Origin: Cryobacterium sp. PH31-O1
GTDB lineage: Bacteria; Actinomycetota; Actinomycetes; Actinomycetales; Microbacteriaceae
Assembly: GCF_030063455.1 (NCBI RefSeq)
Contig: NZ_JASITB010000008.1
Location: 62,001-126,000, forward strand
Direction: 5' to 3'
Length of the DNA: 64,000 bases
The translations under genes and the position numbers were made by a program. Below the pieces are notes generated by a model. That model did not search any database and was not told the origin of the DNA. It worked only from the letters and a program-made list of their open reading frames with translations. Below are positions 23,270 through 31,462 of this stretch, piece by piece; positions within the stretch are counted from its first letter, which is position 1; every line of letters starts with the position of its first letter.

Positions 23270-24778
23270 ATGCTGGACGAAGTCACGTTGACCCGAATGA
23301 AGTTCATTGCAAAGCACGACCTTTACACGGACAAGCAGTTGGAAGCCGCTGAGCGTTCCCGGATCGCGATGGACGCGGCGGGAATCGAAATCGTGCGGCT
23401 GGCCTGGCCGGACCAGCACGGTCTGCTGCGCGGCAAATCGCTGACCAAGGAGGCCTACCTGTCGGCTCTGGAAAGCGGCATGGACATAACGATGGCGCCG
23501 TTCTTCTTCGACTCGGCCAACGCTGTGGTGCTAAATCCGTTCACCGCAGATGGCGGGTTCGGGGTTGAAGGACTCGGGGGCAGCCCGAACGTGAAAATGG
23601 TCCCCGATCCGGGCACCTTCACCATCCTGCCGTGGGTTCCGGATACCGCGTTTGTGTTGTGCGACCTGTACATGTCGAACGGGCAGCTCTTCCCCTTCGC
23701 CCCCCGGTCCATCCTCAAACAAGCCTTGCAGAAAATGGCCGACCTCGGCTTCAAACTCATCGCCGGTATCGAGATGGAGTGGTATCTGACCCGGGTGGTC
23801 GACGACCTGCTCAGCACTGGCTCGATGGGAGCGCCCGGCTCGCCGGCCGACCCGCCCAAGGTCGCCCCGGTCGCTCGCGGTTACAGCTACCTCCTCGGAG
23901 ACCACCTCGATGAGATCGACGACATCCTCCGCCCGATCCGCAAAGCCATCATCGACATGGGATTGCCGCTGCGTTCGATCGACGACGAGTGGGCACCCAG
24001 CCAGGTTGAAACCACCTTCGACGTGCTGGAGGCCCTCGCCGCCGCTGACGCGGCGGTGATCTTCCGCATGGCCACCAAGCAGATCGCCAAGCGAAACGGA
24101 TTCCTCGCTTCGTTCATGTGCACCCCGGCTATTCAGGGCTTCTACGCCAACGGATGGCACCTGCACACCTCGGTGGTTGACCTCGAATCGGGCCAGAACC
24201 TGATGGTCACGGACACGAGCGAGCCCCTGTCTGAACTGGGCCAGCACTACGTCGGCGGAACCCTCGCCCACGGTGTAGCCGCATCGGTCTTCACGACTCC
24301 GACCGTGAACGGATACCGCCGCCGCCGGCCGTACTCGCTGGCCCCCGACCGGCTGACCTGGGCCCAGGACAATCGGGCCGCCATGATGCGCGTCATCAGC
24401 GCACCCGGAGACGTGTCGTCCCACGTCGAAAACCGCGTCGGCGACTCCGCTGCCAACCCGTATCTGTACATCGCCGCCCAGGCAGCCGCTGGTCTGGACG
24501 GCATCCTGAAAAAGACGAGCCCCGGTCCGCTCTCCGAGGACCCGTACTCCCAGGATGTCGTGCAGCTTCCGACAACGCTCGCCGACGCCATCGACGAGCT
24601 GGAAGCCGACACGTTCTACCGCGAAGCCTTCGGCGACCACTTCATCGACTACCTGGTGTTGATCAAGCGGAGCGAAGTCACCCGGTACGACGCCTGGGTT
24701 GCCGCGAACCCTGACCCGGAGACCTACGTCAACGGTGTGACCGATTGGGAGCACCGCGAATATTTCGAGCTCTACTAA
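23270..24778 (+). CDS. Glutamine-synthetase-family ligase, gamma-glutamylanilide synthase-like (TdnQ/AtdA1-like)
   Basis: A 502-residue GS-fold enzyme that would join glutamate to an amine with ATP. The beta-grasp N-terminus contains GIEIVRLAWPDQHGLLRGKSL. The catalytic domain shows IEMEWYL (metal-binding Glu), GWHLHTSV, the ATP/ammonia-region RRRRPYSLAPDR and SHVENRVGDSAANPYLYIAA. It differs from housekeeping GlnA in length and motif spacing and sits inside the Rieske operon. By analogy with aniline degraders it makes the gamma-glutamylated substrate that the oxygenase uses. A general amine-detoxifying ligase is the alternative. Confidence 0.83.
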   Translation: MLDEVTLTRMKFIAKHDLYTDKQLEAAERSRIAMDAAGIEIVRLAWPDQHGLLRGKSLTKEAYLSALESGMDITMAPFFFDSANAVVLNPFTADGGFGVEGLGGSPNVKMVPDPGTFTILPWVPDTAFVLCDLYMSNGQLFPFAPRSILKQALQKMADLGFKLIAGIEMEWYLTRVVDDLLSTGSMGAPGSPADPPKVAPVARGYSYLLGDHLDEIDDILRPIRKAIIDMGLPLRSIDDEWAPSQVETTFDVLEALAAADAAVIFRMATKQIAKRNGFLASFMCTPAIQGFYANGWHLHTSVVDLESGQNLMVTDTSEPLSELGQHYVGGTLAHGVAASVFTTPTVNGYRRRRPYSLAPDRLTWAQDNRAAMMRVISAPGDVSSHVENRVGDSAANPYLYIAAQAAAGLDGILKKTSPGPLSEDPYSQDVVQLPTTLADAIDELEADTFYREAFGDHFIDYLVLIKRSEVTRYDAWVAANPDPETYVNGVTDWEHREYFELY

Positions 24779-24792
24779 CCCGTTCCTCCATC

Positions 24793-24838
24793 CGCCGTTG
24801 TTGTGGTCCGCGCCGTCTGGCGGACCACAACAACGGCG
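24793..24838 (+). terminator. Strong intra-operon stem-loop (19-bp stem, 8-base loop)
   Basis: The left arm 24793-24811 pairs perfectly with 24820-24838 (core GTTGTTGTGGTCCGC); the loop is 8 bases. It begins 15 bases after the ligase stop and ends 25 bases before the ferredoxin start. There is no T-run. It could terminate part of the transcripts, or protect the upstream mRNA end so that oxygenase and ligase genes are expressed more than the electron-transfer genes. Confidence 0.7.
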
Positions 24839-24862
24839 CATCACCAAACCAGGTAGGTTCTC

Positions 24863-25183
24863 ATGCCCAAGATCATCCTTCACGCCCCGAACGGCGCACT
24901 GTTCACCGTCGACGCCCAGATCGGGGCATCCGTCATGGAGACCGCGGTCAAGCATGGAGTTCCCGGAATCGTCGCTGAATGCGGCGGCGCGCTCTCCTGT
25001 GCCACGTGTCACGTCTACATTTCGGATGCGTTCATCGGTCTCACCGGCCGAGCTGATGACTTCGAGGACGAGATGCTCGATGACACGGCCGCTGACCGCA
25101 AGCCCAATAGCCGCCTGTCCTGCCAGATTCGCATGACCGCTGCACTCGACGGTCTCGAAGCCCACATCGCCCCGGAGCAGTGA
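24863..25183 (+). CDS. [2Fe-2S] ferredoxin, adrenodoxin/putidaredoxin type
   Basis: A 106-residue electron carrier with ligands Cys40, Cys46, Cys49 and Cys87 (CGGALSCATC and SCQI), the C-x5-C-x2-C...C spacing of adrenodoxin-type ferredoxins. It should carry electrons from the reductase encoded next to the Rieske oxygenase. Proteobacterial aniline dioxygenases use a single fused reductase (TdnB/AtdA5), so a separate ferredoxin of this type is a notable difference. Its stop overlaps the reductase start (GTGA). Confidence 0.9.
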   Translation: MPKIILHAPNGALFTVDAQIGASVMETAVKHGVPGIVAECGGALSCATCHVYISDAFIGLTGRADDFEDEMLDDTAADRKPNSRLSCQIRMTAALDGLEAHIAPEQ

Positions 25184-26487
25184 CGATCATGCACGGCTCG
25201 CGCGCCGCATCCGCTGGCACTCTCATCGTTGGTGCCGGCCAATCCGGTCTGCAACTGGCCGTTTCGCTGCGCGAGGGCGGATACACCGCGCCGATCACGC
25301 TGGCGGGCGCGGAGGCGGGCGGCCCCTACCAGCGGCCTCCGCTCTCCAAGGCTTTTCTGGCCGGCACCGTCGACGAAGACAATCTGGCCCTTCGTGCCGC
25401 CGGTTTCTACACCGACCATGACATCGACATCGTCCCGGCGAGCCGCATCGTCACGGTGAGCCCGGATCGGGGCGACGGCGGCAGCGCACTCATCGATGGG
25501 GGTCGGGTCCTACGGTTCGAGCGACTGGCGCTGACCACCGGATCGCGGCCGCGCCGACTCACCGTACCGGGGGCCGACTTGTTCGGCGTCTGCTACCTCC
25601 GCAGCGTCGACGACGCCGGCCGACTGCGCCGGCTGCTCGAGGCAGCGCGCGATGTCGTCGTCATCGGCGGCGGATTCATTGGCTTGGAAGTGGCCGCCGC
25701 GGCTCGTCGCCGAGGGTTGCAGGTGACGGTCGTCGAATCGTCCGGTCGCCTGCTGAAACGAGTGGTCGCACCGCCGATCTCCGAGTTCTACCGGCAGGCC
25801 CACGAGAAACGGGGAGTGCACTTTCGGATGGGCTGTGGCGTCACCGCCGTGCACGGTGACGGGAACAATAGAGTGACGACGGTTGAGCTCTCCGACGGCA
25901 CCCAGGTCGCGGCCGATATCGTGATCGTCGGGATCGGCGTCGAGCCGCGCATCGAGCTGGCGCGGCAATTGGGGCTGGACTGCGCTCGCGGCATCATCGT
26001 CGACGACCGGGCGCAGACGAGCATCCCGTCTGTGGTCGCGGCCGGCGACTGCACCGTGCAGCCGCATCCTCAATATCCGGAAACTCTCGTCGGCCTGGAA
26101 TCCGTGCAGAACGCGGTTGACCAGGCTAAAGTTGCCGCCGCCACAATCCTCGGGCTGTCGCGCCCACCCGCCGTCGTGCCGTGGTTCTGGTCTGACCAGG
26201 CCGACCTCAAACTGCAGATCGCAGGGCTGTCGACCGGATACGACGAGTTCGTCGTGCGCGGCGATCCCGCGACGGAGTCCTTCTCCGTGCTGTACTACCG
26301 CCAGTTGCGCCTCATCGCGGTCGATGCGGTCAACCAGCCGCACGATTTCATGGCCGTCAAGCGCGCACTGGCCCTCGGAGTATCGATACCGGCCGCCGTG
26401 GCCGGAGACACGCGCTCGTCGCTGAAGTCCCGAATGGGCGCGTCCGACCAGGCCGACGAGCGCCTCACGGTGGGAGTGCGGCCGTGA
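25180..26487 (+). CDS. FAD-dependent ferredoxin-NAD(P)+ reductase
   Basis: A 435-residue pyridine nucleotide-disulphide-fold reductase of the putidaredoxin reductase type. The FAD motif is VGAGQSGLQLA and the NAD(P) motif VVVIGGGFIGLEVAA; a second FAD contact lies at VVAAGDCTVQPHP. It passes electrons from NAD(P)H to the ferredoxin encoded just upstream, completing a three-component oxygenase. GTG 25180 overlaps the ferredoxin stop; ATG 25189 is the alternative start. Its TGA overlaps the GTG of catB. Confidence 0.88.
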   Translation: MTIMHGSRAASAGTLIVGAGQSGLQLAVSLREGGYTAPITLAGAEAGGPYQRPPLSKAFLAGTVDEDNLALRAAGFYTDHDIDIVPASRIVTVSPDRGDGGSALIDGGRVLRFERLALTTGSRPRRLTVPGADLFGVCYLRSVDDAGRLRRLLEAARDVVVIGGGFIGLEVAAAARRRGLQVTVVESSGRLLKRVVAPPISEFYRQAHEKRGVHFRMGCGVTAVHGDGNNRVTTVELSDGTQVAADIVIVGIGVEPRIELARQLGLDCARGIIVDDRAQTSIPSVVAAGDCTVQPHPQYPETLVGLESVQNAVDQAKVAAATILGLSRPPAVVPWFWSDQADLKLQIAGLSTGYDEFVVRGDPATESFSVLYYRQLRLIAVDAVNQPHDFMAVKRALALGVSIPAAVAGDTRSSLKSRMGASDQADERLTVGVRP

Positions 26488-27593
26488 GAATCACCCGAAT
26501 TGAGACGATTCCGTTTGCCATCGACTACACAAAACCGCTGCGATTCGCGAGTGGGGAGGTGCGAACGGCAGCGCACGTTCTGGTGCGCGTGCACAGCGAA
26601 GACGGCATAGTCGGCACCGCAGAAGCCCCGCCGCGTCCGTTCACCTACGGTGAAACGCAGCAGTCGATCGCCGCGGTGATCGACACGGTCTTCGCGCCGG
26701 AGATCGTCGGTCTGTCCTGCCTCGACCGCGAGGCCATCCATGCCGTAATGAACCGCACAATCGGAAACCCGACGGCGAAATCCGCCATTGATATGGCGGT
26801 GTGGGACGTGATTGGGCAGTCACTCAAGGTGCCGGTCACTCGGCTCCTGGGCGGGTATGCGGATCGGATGCGGGTGTCACACATGTTGGGGTTCGCCGAC
26901 CCGGCGCAAGCGGTTGCCGAAGCGGAGCGGATGCGTGACCTGCACGGCATTACGACATTCAAGGTCAAAGTCGGCCGCAACCCGATCCACCTCGATGTCG
27001 CCGTCTGCCGGGCCCTGCGTAACCAACTGGGCGATGCGGTAGAGCTCTATATCGACGGGAACCGCGGATGGACGGCATCCGAATCGCTGCGGGCTTTGCG
27101 GGCGATGGACGACCTGGACCTCACCTTCGCAGAAGAGTTGTGCCCCGCAGACGATGTGCTCGGTCGTCGATGGCTCGCCGAACGCAGCCCGATACCGCTC
27201 GTCGCGGACGAAAGCGTGACCCGACCGGGCGAGGTGACCCGCGAGCTTCTGGGCGGTGCCGCCCATGCCATCAGCATCAAGACGGCACGCACCGGATTCA
27301 CCGCCTCGCAGCGCGTTCTCTTCGCATGCGAAGGACTGGGGGTTGAGGTGATCATGGGAAACCAAATTGACGGCCAGGTCGGCACCGTGTGCAGCGCCGC
27401 GTTCGGCTCGGCCTTTCAGTCCACCAGCCGTCGGGCCGGTGAGCTGTCAAATTTTCTGGACATGGCCGACGATCTGTTGGCCGAGCCACTCACGATCCGC
27501 GACGGGATGCTCCCCATCCGCCAGTCCCACGGCCTGGGCATCCATATCGATCCCGAGAAACTCACCAGATATCGGCAGGACCAGTCGGACTAG
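26484..27593 (+). CDS. catB: Muconate cycloisomerase
   Basis: A 369-residue enolase-superfamily enzyme converting cis,cis-muconate to muconolactone. The muconate-lactonizing subgroup residues are visible: the KxK motif (TFKVKVGRN), metal ligands in YIDGNRGW, FAEELC and VADESV, and the last catalytic lysine in SIKTARTG. The GTG start overlaps the reductase stop by four bases, tying ring cleavage to the oxygenase operon. Substrate discrimination (muconate versus chloromuconate or a dipeptide) rests on the catA and catC neighbours, which favour muconate. Confidence 0.9.
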   Translation: MRITRIETIPFAIDYTKPLRFASGEVRTAAHVLVRVHSEDGIVGTAEAPPRPFTYGETQQSIAAVIDTVFAPEIVGLSCLDREAIHAVMNRTIGNPTAKSAIDMAVWDVIGQSLKVPVTRLLGGYADRMRVSHMLGFADPAQAVAEAERMRDLHGITTFKVKVGRNPIHLDVAVCRALRNQLGDAVELYIDGNRGWTASESLRALRAMDDLDLTFAEELCPADDVLGRRWLAERSPIPLVADESVTRPGEVTRELLGGAAHAISIKTARTGFTASQRVLFACEGLGVEVIMGNQIDGQVGTVCSAAFGSAFQSTSRRAGELSNFLDMADDLLAEPLTIRDGMLPIRQSHGLGIHIDPEKLTRYRQDQSD

Positions 27594-27666
27594 CCGACTG
27601 CCCTCTGTCGCAACAGACTACGGCCCCATCGCTGTGATGCGGACGGACAATGAAATGGAGAAAAAG

Positions 27667-28524
27667 ATGTCATCTGAAATTATCGAAGTGGAAGCCTCCG
27701 CTGCAGCTTCGGGAAATGCCGCAACGGCGCGGTTCCGGGAGAGCGGCAAGACCACCGCTGTTGAGACCTCCACCGAACGAGTCTCCCTCCTCGCCAACGA
27801 GGTACTGTCTGCCGTCTACGACACCGTGCGACGGAACCAGGTCACCTACGCAGAATTCAACGCGCTCAAGGCGTGGTTGATCCAGGTCGGTGAAGACGGC
27901 GAATGGCCGCTTTTTCTGGACGTCTGGGTAGAGCATGTCATCGAAGAGGTCGCCACCGGCGATCGCGAAGGCTCAAAGGGCACCATCGAGGGCCCCTACT
28001 ACGTTCCCGACGCGCCGACACTGCCCACCCCAGGTACCTTGCCCATGCGCGACAACGAACCTGGCACGCCTCTGCTTCTGCGCGGCACGGTGGCGGGAAC
28101 CGATGGAGCGCCCTTGGCCGGCGCCCACGTGGAGATCTGGCACGCCGATGACGACGGTTTCTATTCCCAGTTTGCCCCCGGCCTGCCCGAGTGGAACCTG
28201 CGCGGAATCATCGTGGCCGACGAGTTCGGAAACTATGAGATCAACACCATCCAGCCGGCTCCCTATCAAATTCCGACGGGCGGTTCGTGCGGCAACCTGA
28301 TCACCGCCGCCGGTTGGCACGCCTGGCGTCCGGCGCACCTGCACCTGAAGATCTCCGCCCCTGGCCGCCAGCTACTCACCGCCCAGCTCTATTTCGAGGG
28401 AGACTCCTACCTCTCCAATGACGTCGCATCAGCTGTGAAGCCGGAGCTGGTTCTCAAGCCGCTCCCCACGGCCGACGGTAACGGCCGACACGTCACCTAC
28501 AACTTTGTGCTCGACCCGGCCTGA
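27667..28524 (+). CDS. catA: Catechol 1,2-dioxygenase (intradiol)
   Basis: A 285-residue non-haem Fe(III) dioxygenase that cleaves catechol to cis,cis-muconate. Iron ligands are Tyr166 (DGFYSQF), Tyr200 (APYQIP), His224 and His226 (RPAHLHL). The N-terminal helical dimerisation domain precedes GPYYVPDAP. Its sequence style (SQFAPGLPEWNLRG, ATKPEL-like end) resembles rhodococcal CatA. ATG 27667 has GGAGA upstream. It starts 73 bases after catB. This enzyme shows that the upper pathway ends in catechol. Confidence 0.93.
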   Translation: MSSEIIEVEASAAASGNAATARFRESGKTTAVETSTERVSLLANEVLSAVYDTVRRNQVTYAEFNALKAWLIQVGEDGEWPLFLDVWVEHVIEEVATGDREGSKGTIEGPYYVPDAPTLPTPGTLPMRDNEPGTPLLLRGTVAGTDGAPLAGAHVEIWHADDDGFYSQFAPGLPEWNLRGIIVADEFGNYEINTIQPAPYQIPTGGSCGNLITAAGWHAWRPAHLHLKISAPGRQLLTAQLYFEGDSYLSNDVASAVKPELVLKPLPTADGNGRHVTYNFVLDPA

Positions 28525-28556
28525 CCGGTGACGACCCAACGAAATAGAGAAAGCTG

Positions 28557-28841
28557 ATGTTGTTCGCCGTGCGGATGAGCGTCGCCCTGCCCCCCGACAT
28601 GGACGAGGACGTCCAGGCCGACATCCTGACCCGAGAGAAGACCTATTCCCAGGACCTTCAAAATCGCGGAGAATGGCAGCAAATCTGGCGGTGCGTTGGG
28701 CAGTACTCCAATCTGAGTATTTTCGACGTTGCCGATAACGAGCGGCTGCACAGCATCCTCTGGAATCTGCCACTGTTCCCCTATCTGGACATCGAAGTGA
28801 CGCCGCTGGCCAGGCATCCGTCCCGGGTGAGTGCGTCCTAG
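28557..28841 (+). CDS. catC: Muconolactone delta-isomerase
   Basis: A 94-residue protein that converts muconolactone to 3-oxoadipate enol-lactone in the ortho pathway. The usual length and motifs are present: MLFAVRMSVALPPDMD at the start, then WQQIWRCVGQYSNLSIFDV and LHSILWNLPLFPYLDIEVT. It is the last gene of the operon and is followed by a stem-loop. No enol-lactone hydrolase or pca genes follow, so the pathway must continue elsewhere in the genome. Confidence 0.92.
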   Translation: MLFAVRMSVALPPDMDEDVQADILTREKTYSQDLQNRGEWQQIWRCVGQYSNLSIFDVADNERLHSILWNLPLFPYLDIEVTPLARHPSRVSAS

Positions 28842-28872
28842 CAAGGGCGTCTGGCCCGTTTAGCGACGATTC

Positions 28873-28910
28873 GCTCGGTGGCCGCCGAATCATTTCAGCG
28901 GCCACCGAGC
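28873..28910 (+). terminator. Stem-loop terminator candidate after catC
   Basis: GCTCGGTGGCCGC (28873-28885) and its exact complement (28898-28910) form a 13-bp GC-rich stem with a 12-base loop, 32 bases after the catC stop. There is no T-run, which is common for actinobacterial terminators. It separates the catabolic operon from purL. Confidence 0.6.
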
Positions 28911-28988
28911 ATCGACCAATCGGGCGGGGCGAGGCGACCGGTAGACTTGCCGGGTCAAGCATCCGCTATCTCGGGGAGAATTCCACAC

Positions 28989-31295
28989 GTGACCGCTGTT
29001 TCCAACACCTCTTCCCGCGGCGTCGCCGACACCGTTTCCAACGCCATTGCGACGCCAGAGAAGGAGCAGCCCTACGGCGCGCTCGGGCTCAAGGCGGATG
29101 AGTACGCGAAGATTCGCGAGATTCTGGGCCGCCGCCCCACGAGTGGCGAACTCGCCATGTACTCGGTGATGTGGAGCGAGCACTGCTCCTACAAGAGCTC
29201 GAAGATGTACCTGCGCCAGTTCGGCGACAAGGTCACCCCCGCCATGAAGAAGAACCTCATGGTCGGCATGGGCGAGAACGCCGGCGTTCTCGACGTCGGT
29301 GAGGGCTGGGCGGTCACGTTCAAGATCGAATCGCACAACCACCCCTCCTACATCGAGCCGTTCCAGGGCGCCGCGACCGGCGTCGGCGGCATCGTGCGCG
29401 ACATCATCTCGATGGGCGCCCGCCCGGTCGCCGTGATGGATGCCCTGCGCTTCGGCGACATCACCGACCCTGACACCGCCCGAGTCGTGCACGGAGTGGT
29501 CAGCGGCATCAGCTTCTACGGCAACTGCCTCGGCCTGCCCAACATCGGCGGCGAAACCGTGTTCGACCGGGTCTACCAGGGCAACCCGCTGGTCAACGCG
29601 CTCTCGGTCGGCGTGCTGCGCCACGAAGACCTGCACCTCGCCAACGCCCGCGGTGTCGGCAACCAGGTTGTTTTGTTCGGTGCCCGCACCGGCGGCGACG
29701 GCATCGGCGGGGCATCCATTCTCGCCTCCGACACCTTCAGCGCCGGCGGACCGACCAAGCGGCCGGCCGTGCAGGTCGGCGACCCGTTCGCTGAAAAGGT
29801 CCTCATCGAGTGCTGCCTCGAACTGTTTGCCGGCAAACTCGTCGAGGGAATCCAGGACCTCGGGGCCGCCGGCATCAGCTGCGCGACCAGCGAGCTCGCC
29901 TCGAACGGCGACGGCGGCATGTTCATCGAACTCGAGAAGGTGCTGCTGCGTGATCCCACGCTCACCGCCGAAGAGATTCTCATGAGCGAGAGCCAGGAAC
30001 GCATGATGGCGATCGTCACCCCCGACAAGCTCGAGGGTTTTCTCGCCGTCACCACCAAGTGGGACGTCGAGACCAGCGTGCTCGGCGAGGTCACCGATAC
30101 CGGCCGGTTGATCATCAACTGGCACGGCGAAGAAATCGTCAACGTGCTGCCGCGCACCGTGGCCGTCGACGGCCCGGTCTACGAGCGTCCGCTGGCCTAC
30201 CCGACCTGGATCGACGCCCTGCAGGCCGATACCGCTTCCGTGCTGCCGCGCGCCCTCGACGGAGCAACCCTGCACGAGCAGTTCCTCGACCTGCTCGGTT
30301 CGCCGAACCTGGCCGACCCGAGCTGGATCACCGACCAGTACGACCACTACGTGCAGGGCAACACAGCGCTGTCCTTTCCCGACGACGGCGGCATGATCCG
30401 TGTCGACGAGGAGAGCGGCCTCGGCTTTGCAATCGCCACCGACGCGAACGGCCGCTACTGCCAGCTCGACCCGTACCGCGGCGCCCAGCTCGCTTTGGCC
30501 GAGGCGTACCGCAACGTCGCCGCGACCGGCGCCGTGCCGGCCGGCGTCAGCGACTGCCTCAACTTCGGCTCGCCAGAGAACCCCGAGGTCATGTGGCAGT
30601 TCCGTGAGGCCGTCACCGCTCTCGCCGACGGCTGCCTCGAGCTGGAGATCCCCGTCACCGGCGGCAACGTGTCGTTCTACAACCAGACCGGCGACCAGCC
30701 GATTCACCCGACCCCGGTCGTGGCTGTGCTCGGCGTGATCGACGACGTCGCCCGACGCATCCCGAGCGGATGGCAGGACGACGGGCACAACATCTACCTG
30801 CTCGGTACGACCCGTCTCGAGCTCGACGGTTCAGCCTGGGCCGGTGTGGTGCACGATCACCTCGGCGGAAGGCCGCCGGTCGTTGACCTCGGCCAGGAGA
30901 AGGCCCTCGCCGGTCTGCTGCACGCCGCGTCGAAGGAAGCCCTCATCGACAGTGCGCACGACCTCAGCGAGGGCGGGCTCGCCCAGGCCCTCGCCGAAGC
31001 AGTGATGCGCTTCGGGGTGGGCGCGCGGGTCTGGCTGGGTGACATTCTGGGTCGCGACGGCGTGGACGCATCCACTGCCCTGTTCTCGGAATCGGCCGGT
31101 CGCGTCATCGTTTCAGTGCCCCGCGAAGACGACGTGAAGTTCCTCGGCCTGTGTGCCGGCCGCTACATTCCGGTGCTGCGCATCGGCGTGACGGACGCCA
31201 CCCTGCACGCCCTCGAAGTGCAAGACGTCTTCGCCGCCACCCTCTCGGAGATGCGCAACCGTCACCAATCCCCCCTCCCCGCAGCCTTCGCCTAG
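28989..31295 (+). CDS. purL: Phosphoribosylformylglycinamidine synthase, large subunit type (PurL)
   Basis: A 768-residue ATP-dependent ligase of purine synthesis (FGAR + Gln to FGAM), the small PurL form that works with separate PurQ and PurS. Landmarks: [16 protein letters not shown], the [14 protein letters not shown] loop, [18 protein letters not shown] and [14 protein letters not shown] start it at GTG 28989; GGGGAGAA lies about 10 bases upstream. It is a core gene that marks the right edge of the catabolic island. Confidence 0.95.
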   Translation: MTAVSNTSSRGVADTVSNAIATPEKEQPYGALGLKADEYAKIREILGRRPTSGELAMYSVMWSEHCSYKSSKMYLRQFGDKVTPAMKKNLMVGMGENAGVLDVGEGWAVTFKIESHNHPSYIEPFQGAATGVGGIVRDIISMGARPVAVMDALRFGDITDPDTARVVHGVVSGISFYGNCLGLPNIGGETVFDRVYQGNPLVNALSVGVLRHEDLHLANARGVGNQVVLFGARTGGDGIGGASILASDTFSAGGPTKRPAVQVGDPFAEKVLIECCLELFAGKLVEGIQDLGAAGISCATSELASNGDGGMFIELEKVLLRDPTLTAEEILMSESQERMMAIVTPDKLEGFLAVTTKWDVETSVLGEVTDTGRLIINWHGEEIVNVLPRTVAVDGPVYERPLAYPTWIDALQADTASVLPRALDGATLHEQFLDLLGSPNLADPSWITDQYDHYVQGNTALSFPDDGGMIRVDEESGLGFAIATDANGRYCQLDPYRGAQLALAEAYRNVAATGAVPAGVSDCLNFGSPENPEVMWQFREAVTALADGCLELEIPVTGGNVSFYNQTGDQPIHPTPVVAVLGVIDDVARRIPSGWQDDGHNIYLLGTTRLELDGSAWAGVVHDHLGGRPPVVDLGQEKALAGLLHAASKEALIDSAHDLSEGGLAQALAEAVMRFGVGARVWLGDILGRDGVDASTALFSESAGRVIVSVPREDDVKFLGLCAGRYIPVLRIGVTDATLHALEVQDVFAATLSEMRNRHQSPLPAAFA

Positions 31296-31338
31296 TCCCG
31301 AAGGCACTCGCCGCACCGGTCCAGCGACGACCACTCTG

Positions 31339-31432
31339 CGCATAACTCCTGCAATTTCTGCGAAGGCAGAATCTCGGTCGCGAAATAACGCGGGACTCTC
31401 AGCTTCGGCGCACGAATTGCAGGAGTTATGCG
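31339..31432. repeat. Long-range 18-bp perfect inverted repeat, possible palindromic intergenic element
   Basis: CGCATAACTCCTGCAATT (31339-31356) and its exact complement (31415-31432) enclose 58 bases. The element fills most of the space between convergent purL and SDR genes. The ends are AT-richer than the surroundings. It could be a bidirectional terminator with a large loop or a member of a dispersed REP/MITE-like family. Confidence 0.55.
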
Positions 31433-31462
31433 TAGGGAACCGCCGGGTGCGCTGTAGAAGGG

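Noticed and set aside
23531-25165. 544-codon open frame antisense to the ligase and ferredoxin genes
   Set aside because: The opposite strand carries clear GS and [2Fe-2S] ferredoxin motifs, and this frame also crosses the strong intergenic hairpin.
28890-30788. 632-codon open frame antisense to purL
   Set aside because: It is a mirror of a strongly conserved gene in GC-rich DNA, its translation is low-complexity (V/G/D/H-rich) and shows no domain motif.
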